From contig CAYSSR010000003.1 in the NCBI GenBank assembly GCA_964433755.1, positions 310,001-374,000 of the forward strand: DNA of 64,000 bases, written 5' to 3'. The translations under genes were made by a program, and so were the position numbers. The notes under the pieces are model-generated. The model was not told the origin of the DNA and searched no databases. It saw nothing but the letters and a program-made list of their open reading frames with translations. Below, one piece after another: positions 16,948-26,100 of this stretch. The stretch's first letter is position 1. Every line of letters starts with the position of its first letter. This DNA comes from JAUVXJ01 sp964433755. Its GTDB lineage: Bacteria; Chloroflexota; Anaerolineae; UBA7937; B3-Chlor.

Positions 16948-17045
16948 CGGTTAGGCCTGATCCCCCTCTCGAACAGGCGACACGCCTCTTGCAGCGATGC
17001 GATGAAGGCACTCGAACTACAAGGAAGGAACTTAAGGAGGCAACA

Positions 17046-20000
17046 ATGATCGCACGAACGAAGTTGACTGTTTTGGTGAGCAGCGTTGTGCTGCTCACGG
17101 CCCTCCTGGCACTGGGTCTCGCGTCCGTGTCTGCGGCTCCGGGGGTAGACCTCGTGATCAGCAAGTCGTCGGACCCCAGCGCACCGGGACCGGTCATCGC
17201 CGGGGAGGAGCTGTTCTACCACATCTCCGTCAGGAACGACGGAGACACCACGGCGACCAACGTGCTGGTCACCGATACGCTGCCATACTATTATGAGGCA
17301 CTCTATGTCGGCGACACAGGCGACTGCTATTACGACGGGTATGACGAGCTCGTCTGCAATCTGGGCACGATGGAGCCGGGCGAGCAGCGCGAATTCGACG
17401 TCAAGATGCTCGTCTATCCCTGGCTGCTAGTGGAGTGGTGGAGCCCCACCTACGTCCTCGAGAATGACGTGGTGGTAGGGAGCGACGAGGCCGACGACAA
17501 CCCTAACGACAATACCGCCAGCCACTCCATCTTCGTGCAAGACTCGGCCGACCTCTCCGTGATGAAGATGAGCAAGCCGGATACCGAAGTGCAGGCGGGG
17601 GAGCTCTTCACCTACACCATCTTCGTGGAGAACCTGGGCCCGTCCTTTGCGCGCTTCGTGGGCATGAGGGACGAGCTACTATCCTCCGGGGCTTTCGAGA
17701 TCGTCGACTACTGGACCGACCGCGACGAGTACGAAGAGACGATCGAGTGCGCCGTCGAATCCACAGAGCCTGGTATCTCCAATACGCTCTTCTGCGGCCT
17801 CTGGTACCTGGAGCCCAAGGGCTACTTGTACGGCTACTACCCGGAGGAACTCCCATTCTTCGACACTGGGCAGTGGACTATCTACGTCGTCCTCCGGGCC
17901 AATGAGACGCAGGACGTGAACAACGTGGTGCAGGTCTTCCCGCTCACCGAGGAAGATCCGTTCATGGAAGGCTACTACGTCGGCACTCCGGACCCAGACT
18001 GGTCCAACAACACGGCCGAGGACTTCATCTACGTCACCGACGTGGCCGACCTTTCCCTCAGCAAGTCCTATACCTGCCTCGGGCCTTACGGATGCGTGGC
18101 GGGCGGTCCGGCGCGCTTCGACCTGAGCGTGTCCAACATAGGACCCTCCACCGCGGAGGGCGTCGTGCTCGAGGATTACTTGCCCGCTGGCGTGACCGTG
18201 GATGAGTACACCGTCCTCGGAGGCGGCGACTGCAACACCGGCACGCCTGGCGACCCCACCGATCCCTTGATCTGCTATCTGGGCAATATCGCCCCTGGCG
18301 ACCCTGCCAAGCAGGTGCAGGTGTTTGTACACATCGATGCCGACTACCCCGTCGAGTATATCCCGGGCTGGGGTTGGCAGGGATGGCTGGAGAACGATGC
18401 CTGGGTGTACAGCAGCATCTTCGACCCTGACAACAGCGACAACCTTGACTCCGTAATCGTGGAGCCATACACAGCGTCCGACATGTTCATACAGAAGGCC
18501 TGCGGGTCTGAGGAAGTGGTGGCCGGCGTAGAGCACGAGTACATCGTCCTGGTCAGCAACGACGGTCCCTCCACCGTGCGCAACTTCCGCTTCTGGGACA
18601 AGTTGCCCGACGACGTCACCTACCTCGATTATGCCGTCGAGGGAGGGGGCGGTGAGTGCTTCTACACCGAGGCGCTGCCGGGAGGCCTCGGCGGCGGGCA
18701 GGGGGTGCACTGCTGGCTGGGTGACATCGCCCCGGGTACGGAACGCGCAGTGCATCTCACAGTGCGTGTGAATGCTGACGTTGCACCCGACTCTGAACTG
18801 TGGAACACAGTGCCCGGTTGGGATGCCGACTCGGATATCTGGTCTGTGACGGGCGAGCAGAGCTGCTACAACTACGTCATGGCCAAGCCCGACCTCTCCA
18901 TCGAGAAAACCAGCGAGCCCGTGAAGCTCTATCCGGGTGAGCAGAAGATCTACCACATCACGGTGACCAACGAGGGCCCATCCGTTGCGTTCGGCGTCAC
19001 GGTCAGCGACACCTTGCCGGCTGGAGTGGAGTACGAGACCAGCACTGGCGATTGCTCCTTCGATGGCGACGAAGTGCAGTGCGCCATGGGGGACATGGGC
19101 CCAGGTGACACCGGCAGCTTCGACATCTACGCCCGGGTCTTGCCCGACACGCCGCCGGCCGAGATCGTCAACACAGCGTGTGTCACTTCGGAGTGGGATA
19201 TCGAGTACGAGAATGGGTACGGCGAGCTCGTGTGCGACACCGCTACCAACTACATCATGGACCCCAATCAAGCGGATCTGGCCCTGGTCAAGACTGTATC
19301 ACCCGAACCGTACTTCGCCGGGGAACTCGTGACTTACACCCTCACTGTCTCCAACACCGGACCCCTGGTGGCGCAGAACGTGACCCTCGAGGACCTGCTG
19401 CCCGAGGGGCTGACGGTCGTAGGGGTCTTCGTCGACGAGGGCAGTTGCACCACCGGCACGCCGGGCACAGAGCCTCTCGTGTGCAGCCTGGGCAACCTCG
19501 AAGTTGATCAGGAGGTGTCGGTCCAGGTCGAGGCCTTCATCGATCCCGGCTACCAGGGCGTGATGGAGAACGACGCGGTGGTCGACAGCGAGGTCTATGA
19601 CCAGAACGAGGGCAACAACCGCGCCCACGTGCTGATCTGGGTCGAACCTTTCTCCAATCTCGGTCTACTCAAAGAAGGCCCGCCGGACATTCAAGCAGGC
19701 GAGCAGATAGAGTACTGGATCAATCTCTGGAACGAAGGTCCATCGACGGCACACGACGTGTACCTGAACGATGAGCTGCCAGGAGGGATCAGCCTCCTCG
19801 ACGCCGAGGTCATGGTCGGCGACGGTTCGTGTGAGCCAGACTCGGCTCTGTGCTCCTTGGGCGACCTGGAGCCTGGGGCCAATCGAGGAATCCGCGTGCG
19901 CGGCAACGTCGAACCGTGGTTGGAGGCAGAAAGCATCATCAGCAACACGGCAAGCCTGTGGGCCAACTCGCCCTTCAACGGCACAGATTGGCCAGACGGG

Positions 20001-22562
20001 TTCTTTGGGCTACGCTCTGTTGTAACAACCACGGTGCACAACACCGCGGACCTCTCCATCATCAAGACAAGCGACCCCTATAAGGTCTACGCGGGCGAGC
20101 AGAAGAGGTACGATATCGAGGTTACCAACCTCGGCCCCGGCGTGGCCTACAACGTAGTGGTTACCGACACCTTCGATGAGGGTGTGGAGTACGAGATCTC
20201 CACGGCCGACTGCGACTACACCCCTCCGACCATGCTGGGCTCTACACAACCCTGGTGGTTCGAAGATGAGGACGGTGGCGGCGCACTGTTCAGCGTCGAT
20301 CTGGATAGTGGCGCGGGTAGTCTGATCGGCCAGATGCCGGAATGGCTGGCCTCAGAGGTCGAATACGACAACCTCTCAGGCAGGCTGTTCGCAGCCCAGG
20401 GCTTCGAGCCGTGGTACGGGGACGATCCGGGACCACGACTCTACGAGCTCGATCCGGCGACAGGTGCCGAGATGGGCTATGCGGACCTCGACGAGGACTG
20501 TGCGCTCCCTGGGTTGGAGTTCGTAGGCGATACGCTATACGGGTCATGCTCGGAGTATCCCGGCGCAGATCCCTATCTGGCCACTGTCGACCCGGATACG
20601 GGCGATGTGACCATGGTAGGTGGCTACATGTACGTCTACGACCAGATCCACGGCCTGGCCTATGACGAGTCCTCCGGAATCATGTACGGGCTCGAGGCTG
20701 GAGGTGGCACCTACAATGACCTGTGGGCGATCGATCTGGACGATGGCGAAGCCCACTGGGTGTGCGATGTCTGGGACGCGGACGACGACTGGTACGAGGA
20801 TGACCTTCGCGCCATCGAGTTCGGCCCCGACGGCGTGCTCTACGGCGGCCTCACCTTAGATGACGGTGGCTACTACGGCTTGGTTCGCATCGACATCAAC
20901 GAGATGTATGGGTACTGCAACATGTACCGCATCGGTAACCCCGGCTTCTCCATCACAGGCCTGACCCTGATGGAGGGATCGGACGAAGCCGCTTGCCACC
21001 TGGGAGAGATCCCGCCCGGCGAGACCAGTTCCTTCTCCATCTGGGTCCGTGTCAAGGCCGACACCCTGGGCATGATCAACAATCGGGTGCATGTGTTGAC
21101 CGACACAGAGGATCCCAACCCCGACAACAACTGGGACACCGAGGCCAACCTGGTCCTGGGCAAGGCCGACGTGAGGGTGCAGAAGTACGGCCCCTCCGGC
21201 CCAGTCGAGGCGCCCGGGCCGCTGATCTACACCATTGTCGTGGACAACCTGGGTCCGGGGTACGCGCACAATGTGGTCCTGAACGATGTGTTCAACTGGA
21301 ACGATCTTGGTGGCTACTACTACGAGGAGTACTACGTAGAGGACGTGTACTCGGACCGTCCTGCCGACTGCTGGTGGGACTACTATGGTTATGATTGGGA
21401 GGAAGCCCATATTACCTGCCAGCTCTACAATCCCTTGGAGGTGATGTCACAAGCCTCCTCTGGTCGCTGGGAGGTGAAGGTCTACGTGGACGTGCTCGAA
21501 GAGAGCAGCGTGACCAATGTGGTCGACGTTACCACCGTCCCCGGCGAGGATCCAGACCTCTCCAACAACCACGATGAGGCCAACAACGACGTCGAACCCG
21601 TTACGGACCTGCAACTCTACAAGTCGGCTTACGGCGAGATCCCGGACGAGTGCGGCGAGCCACCCTATCCCATGGAGCCGGACAGGGTCGCGGCTGGCGC
21701 TACGATGTGGTACGAACTGGAAGTATGCAACTACGGACCGTCCGTCGCCAAGAACGTGGTGCTCGAGGACTGGGAGATTTCTCCCTTGCTCGAGATCACG
21801 GACGTCGAGTGGAACGGTGGCGTAACCTGTCTGCTCGGCGACTTGGGTGAACAGGGTGACACCGACCGCCGGCTGACCTGCTACATGGGCTACCTGCCCG
21901 ACTACATCGGCGAAGAGTACTGCAAGAGCGTCTACATCGAGGCTCGCGTACCATCCGACGTGGCTGAGGGGACCACGCTGCTCAACGAAGCGATGGTCTA
22001 CGGCGAACTCTACGATCATCAGAACTGGAACAACTTTGCCACCAACTCGACGACCGTGGAGGTTTGGGCAGATCTGGGGGTGGAGAAGACCCAGGAGCCG
22101 GAGATCTCTCTCCCCACCTGGGATACTACCTACACCATCACCATCACCAACTCCGGTCCTAGCGATGCGCACGATGTGTTCATCTCCGATACCATCCCCG
22201 TGCAGTTGCTCGACCCCACGTGGACCTGCTGCGCGTCCGACGATGGCGAGTGTGACATTCCGTGCGAGCCGCCCGTCTGCCCTGAGGAGCCCTGCCCGTG
22301 GCCGGACATCGGGCTCTACGCCAGGGCGGACATCCCGGCAGGTGAATGGGCCATCTACACCGTAAACGGTATCCTCGACTGGTGGCCGTGCGGTCCCTTC
22401 ACCAACACCGTCGAGCTGATCGCACCGCAGAGCCTGCTATACCCGGAGACGGACATCGATTTCTGTGACGAGAACGACACCGACATAGCGGTCAACGATC
22501 CCTGCTGCCACTACGATCCTCTGGTGCTGAAGGCTTTCCCTGGGCCTGACTCCATACCATAG
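17046..22562 (+). CDS. Giant DUF11-repeat surface protein with inserted propeller-like domain
   Basis: 1838 residues: signal peptide (ending ASVSAA), then eleven DUF11 repeats of about 120-150 residues. Each opens with D[LMV]-x-[IVL]-x-K and contains YTI.V.N.GPS and a D.LP strand. DUF11 modules are Ig-like stalk domains of bacterial and archaeal surface proteins. The eighth repeat is interrupted at about residues 1060-1310 (20225-20985) by a foreign block of strands such as LYELDPATGAEMG and LATVDPDTGDVTMVGG, resembling a propeller. The C terminus has a Cys-rich segment (TWTCCASDDGECDIPCEPP) and ends HYDPLVLKAFPGPDSIP; there is no PEP-CTERM or LPxTG. The start ATG 17046 has AAGGAGG five bases upstream; the longer frame from 16989 lacks this. 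A paralogue follows at 23176. Confidence 0.9.
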   Translation: MIARTKLTVLVSSVVLLTALLALGLASVSAAPGVDLVISKSSDPSAPGPVIAGEELFYHISVRNDGDTTATNVLVTDTLPYYYEALYVGDTGDCYYDGYDELVCNLGTMEPGEQREFDVKMLVYPWLLVEWWSPTYVLENDVVVGSDEADDNPNDNTASHSIFVQDSADLSVMKMSKPDTEVQAGELFTYTIFVENLGPSFARFVGMRDELLSSGAFEIVDYWTDRDEYEETIECAVESTEPGISNTLFCGLWYLEPKGYLYGYYPEELPFFDTGQWTIYVVLRANETQDVNNVVQVFPLTEEDPFMEGYYVGTPDPDWSNNTAEDFIYVTDVADLSLSKSYTCLGPYGCVAGGPARFDLSVSNIGPSTAEGVVLEDYLPAGVTVDEYTVLGGGDCNTGTPGDPTDPLICYLGNIAPGDPAKQVQVFVHIDADYPVEYIPGWGWQGWLENDAWVYSSIFDPDNSDNLDSVIVEPYTASDMFIQKACGSEEVVAGVEHEYIVLVSNDGPSTVRNFRFWDKLPDDVTYLDYAVEGGGGECFYTEALPGGLGGGQGVHCWLGDIAPGTERAVHLTVRVNADVAPDSELWNTVPGWDADSDIWSVTGEQSCYNYVMAKPDLSIEKTSEPVKLYPGEQKIYHITVTNEGPSVAFGVTVSDTLPAGVEYETSTGDCSFDGDEVQCAMGDMGPGDTGSFDIYARVLPDTPPAEIVNTACVTSEWDIEYENGYGELVCDTATNYIMDPNQADLALVKTVSPEPYFAGELVTYTLTVSNTGPLVAQNVTLEDLLPEGLTVVGVFVDEGSCTTGTPGTEPLVCSLGNLEVDQEVSVQVEAFIDPGYQGVMENDAVVDSEVYDQNEGNNRAHVLIWVEPFSNLGLLKEGPPDIQAGEQIEYWINLWNEGPSTAHDVYLNDELPGGISLLDAEVMVGDGSCEPDSALCSLGDLEPGANRGIRVRGNVEPWLEAESIISNTASLWANSPFNGTDWPDGFFGLRSVVTTTVHNTADLSIIKTSDPYKVYAGEQKRYDIEVTNLGPGVAYNVVVTDTFDEGVEYEISTADCDYTPPTMLGSTQPWWFEDEDGGGALFSVDLDSGAGSLIGQMPEWLASEVEYDNLSGRLFAAQGFEPWYGDDPGPRLYELDPATGAEMGYADLDEDCALPGLEFVGDTLYGSCSEYPGADPYLATVDPDTGDVTMVGGYMYVYDQIHGLAYDESSGIMYGLEAGGGTYNDLWAIDLDDGEAHWVCDVWDADDDWYEDDLRAIEFGPDGVLYGGLTLDDGGYYGLVRIDINEMYGYCNMYRIGNPGFSITGLTLMEGSDEAACHLGEIPPGETSSFSIWVRVKADTLGMINNRVHVLTDTEDPNPDNNWDTEANLVLGKADVRVQKYGPSGPVEAPGPLIYTIVVDNLGPGYAHNVVLNDVFNWNDLGGYYYEEYYVEDVYSDRPADCWWDYYGYDWEEAHITCQLYNPLEVMSQASSGRWEVKVYVDVLEESSVTNVVDVTTVPGEDPDLSNNHDEANNDVEPVTDLQLYKSAYGEIPDECGEPPYPMEPDRVAAGATMWYELEVCNYGPSVAKNVVLEDWEISPLLEITDVEWNGGVTCLLGDLGEQGDTDRRLTCYMGYLPDYIGEEYCKSVYIEARVPSDVAEGTTLLNEAMVYGELYDHQNWNNFATNSTTVEVWADLGVEKTQEPEISLPTWDTTYTITITNSGPSDAHDVFISDTIPVQLLDPTWTCCASDDGECDIPCEPPVCPEEPCPWPDIGLYARADIPAGEWAIYTVNGILDWWPCGPFTNTVELIAPQSLLYPETDIDFCDENDTDIAVNDPCCHYDPLVLKAFPGPDSIP

Positions 22563-22584
22563 GGTCAGGCGCCGAGTGAATACA

Positions 22585-22620
22585 AGGGGGCGGTTCCAGG
22601 GCCGCCCCCTCTTCTTTTGC
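22585..22620 (+). terminator. Intrinsic terminator of the first DUF11 gene
   Basis: Nine-base-pair stem (22585-22593 with 22602-22610), eight-base loop, then CTTCTTTT. It lies 23 bases after the stop codon. Confidence 0.85.
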
Positions 22621-22734
22621 AGGCCGCTACTCGCTTCCCCAGCGGACCGCAGCTCTCGTTACGCCCCCCAGTATCCTTTTCTCTCCCCTCGCGTTAGACA
22701 GAGTGCTCAAGGAACCCAGCACGAGTATGCCATC

Positions 22735-22763
22735 TTGACAGGCTCAGGATTGGGTAGTACAAT
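22735..22763 (+). promoter_or_regulatory. Promoter of the second DUF11 gene
   Basis: TTGACA (22735-22740), 17-base spacer, TACAAT (22758-22763). Transcription from about 22770 gives a leader of roughly 400 bases to ATG 23176, long for a bacterial gene. Confidence 0.75.
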
Positions 22764-22765
22764 AC

Positions 22766-22888
22766 CACCAGTTCCCCAAGGCCCGTGACCGCCCTGGGCG
22801 GTCTCCTGGTGTACGGAGGGAGTGCAAGCATACTGCAAAACCAAGCGCGAGGGGCGCCTCGACCTCCAGCGCTAGGCCAAAGGCCTAG
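22766..22888 (+). repeat. Two inverted repeats at the 5' end of the long DUF11 leader
   Basis: First hairpin: CACCAG (22766-22771) pairs with CTGGTG (22806-22811) and encloses a perfect seven-pair stem GACCGCC/GGCGGTC (22787-22793, 22797-22803). Second: CTAGGCC/GGCCTAG (22872-22878, 22882-22888) with a three-base loop. The rest of the leader to 23175 has no good coding frame. No known riboswitch class was recognised. Confidence 0.5.
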
Positions 22889-23175
22889 TGTGAAGCGTCT
22901 CCTACAATGCCTCTCTCGAAACTCCTGCCGCCACCACCGGATCATGGCTCCACCCACGGCTCACCTGGAGCCATGTCTGACGAGGCATCCACTTCCATGT
23001 CCAGACCGATAGGCGCGCGGGCGGCGTACACCGTGAGCGATACTTTCGGTCTATGGCACTACGCGCTACCCCTCGCAGGCAAGGGCGATAGAGTGTGTCT
23101 ATCTCTGCCCTCATACTCTCGTCAAGAACAGTCGCCCTCCCGATTGCAGAGGGCTACAAACCGTGGAGGAACACC

Positions 23176-26100
23176 ATGCACACCACTCAAAGCCGAACCG
23201 GAATGACAGCAATGTGGCGCCTGGCGCTGAGCATCGCACTGTTGGCGGTGCTGGCTCTAGCCGCCCCAGCGCCGCGCGTGGCTCACGCGGCAACGATCAA
23301 CGTCACCACCACGGACGATGAACTCAACGCCGACGAGGATTGCTCGTTGAGGGAGGCCATCGAGGCGGCCAATACCGATGCCGTGGTGGATGCCTGTACG
23401 GCAGGCTCCTCAGGCATGGACACCATCTACCTGCCGGCGGGTACCTACACCCTGTCTCTGACGGGGAGCGATGAGAACGCCAACCAGACGGGCGACCTGG
23501 ACGTCCTGGATGATCTGACCATCGTGGGCGATGGCGCTGGCTCCACGATCATCGATGCCGGCGGCATCGATCGTGTCTTGCATGTCGTGCCCGAGGATCC
23601 CATGCTGGACATCATCTACCTGGACATCTCGGGCGTCACCATCACCGGCGGAGCGGTCACTGATACTGATGGCCTCTGTTTCGACTACATATCACCCATG
23701 GTCGGAGGTGGTGGCATCTGCACCGGCGGTATGGCCACCGTGCTCACCGTCGCCGACTCCGTCATCGCCGGGAACGTCGTTACCTCGGTGAGTTCGATGG
23801 CAGGCGGCGGCGGCGTGATGGCCACGGGCTACGTCGGCCTGGACGACTCCACCGTCAGCAACAACAGCGTCACTGGCGAATACACCGGCATGGGCGGCGG
23901 CTTGTTCACCCTCGGGAGCATGGACATCACAGGCAGCACCTTCAGCGGGAATCAGGCCTACAACGGAGGAGGCATCGCACCCCTCACCTTGATGGAGGAA
24001 CTGGGCTCATCCACCATAGTCAATAGCACCTTGAGCGGTAACTCCGCAGCCACGGGCGGTGGACTGTCCACTTACATGGGCAGCTACGCGGATGTCACAC
24101 TCACCAACTGCACGGTCACCAGAAACGTAGCCTTCATGGGAGGGGCCGGCCTCTACAACGGTGGCGGCACAATCCAGCTCAAGAACACCATCGTGGCTGA
24201 CCAGCTCTTAGGGAGCGATTGCTACGGCACCATGACCTCCCTGCAATACAACATCGACAGTGACAACACGTGCAATCTCACCCTCCTTGGGGACCAGCCC
24301 AGCACGGACCCGTTCCTGGGCTCCCTCCAGGACAACGGCGGCCCCACTCTTACTCACGAGTTGCTGGAGGGAAGCCCCGCTCGGGACGGTGTAGCTGACG
24401 GCTACTGCACCGTGAGCACAGACCAGCGAGGTGCACCACGCCCTGTGGACGGTGACGACAACGGCACGCCTCTGTGCGACATCGGCTCCTTCGAGGCGGA
24501 CGCGCCTCTTCAGACTGTAGAGTTGGCCATCGAGAAATCCGGCCAGCCCAACCCCGTCTACGCGGGCGAGGAGCTGGTCTACAACATCGCCGTGACCAAC
24601 AACGGCACGTCCACGGCCGATCCCGTTCAGGTCGTGGACACGCTGCCCGCCGAGGTCTCGTACCAGTCAGACACGGCCGGCTGCGCGGTGATCGACGTTG
24701 GTCCCCCCGAGGTCTTGCAGTGTGATATCGGACCCCTGGGGCCAAGCGAGACCTACGTCTTCGAGATCACCGTGCTGGTCTCGCCCGACGCTGAGCCAGG
24801 CCTCATCGAGAACAGCGCCACGGTGAATGAGGAGGCCACCGATACCGCCCGTACACTAGTGCGGGCACCCATCGTAGACCTGGTTATCGAGAAGACAGAT
24901 TCACCCGACCCCGTGATGGCGGGGCAGGAACTGTTCTACGAGATCGTGGTCAGCAACGCCGGTCAGGCCACGGCGACCGGGGTCACGGTCACGGACACCC
25001 TGCCTGTAGACGTGGAGTACATCGACAATACAGACAACTGCACTGGACCAGACTTGTCCAACAGGCTGATCTGCTCGCTGCCGGACCTGGCGGGAGGCGA
25101 CAGCTACTCCTTCGAGATCAAGACCCGCGTCGATCCGGACACCGTGGTAGGCGAACCCGACGCCACGCTGGTCATCAGCAACACGGCCCAGGTCGGCAGC
25201 CAGGAGATCGAGAATGTCCCTGGCGACAACACGGTTACCCAGTCCACTTTCGTGGAGGAGCTGGCCGACCTCTCCGTGCTCAAGATGAGCAAGCCCGACG
25301 ATCACGTGCAGGCGGGCGGCACCTTCACCTACACCATCTTCGTGGACAACACGGGGCCGTCTCACGCGCGTAACGTCACCCTGCACGACGTGATGGTCTC
25401 TTCGGATACGTTCAACATCCTGAGCGTGATCGAGGATCCCGACCGCACAGACTCCTGCACCATCGACGGGAATGCCGTCAACTGCCAGTTGGAGGAGCCC
25501 CTGGAGCCAGAGGGATACGAGGGCATGTCGGGCCGCTGGACCATTCAGATCGAGGTCCAGGGCGACGAGACTCAGGACGTGAACAACGTGGTCGACGTGA
25601 TCAGCGACACGCCCGATCCAGACATGTCCAACAACCAGGCTCAGGACTCTATCCACGTTGGCGATGTCGCGGACCTCTCGCTCGACAAATCCATCGCCAC
25701 GCCGCCATCCCCGCCCTTCTACGCCGGTAACGACGTGCGCTTCCAGCTCCAGGTCACCAATAACGGACCCTCGACGGCCGAGAACGTGGTGCTGGAGGAC
25801 ATGCTGCCGGAAGGGGTTACGGTGGTCACAATCAACCCGTCACAGGGAAGTTGCACGACGGGTAACCCCGGCTCGACCCCTCTGACGTGCAACCTAGGCA
25901 CCATTGGCGTCGATGCTTCGGCCACGGTCTTCGTTACCATTAACATCGGCCCTGACTACGTGGGGACTCTGGAGAACGACGCCATCGTCTCCAGCGACAT
26001 CTTCGACCCGGACAACGGCAACAACCGTGACTACGTGATCGTTTCCGTCTCCACCTCCTCCGACGTGTTCATGAAGAAGGGGTGCGGGTGGGAGGAGGAT

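Noticed and set aside
16734..17045. Known riboswitch in the first DUF11 leader (cyclic-di-GMP, SAM or cobalamin)
   Set aside because: No match to the conserved cores of these classes; only a short ORF and a terminator hairpin are present.
17679..19271. A 530-codon open frame on the minus strand inside the first DUF11 gene
   Set aside because: Antisense of a repetitive GC-rich coding sequence; no ribosome site or recognisable motif, and the DUF11 repeats on the plus strand are clear.
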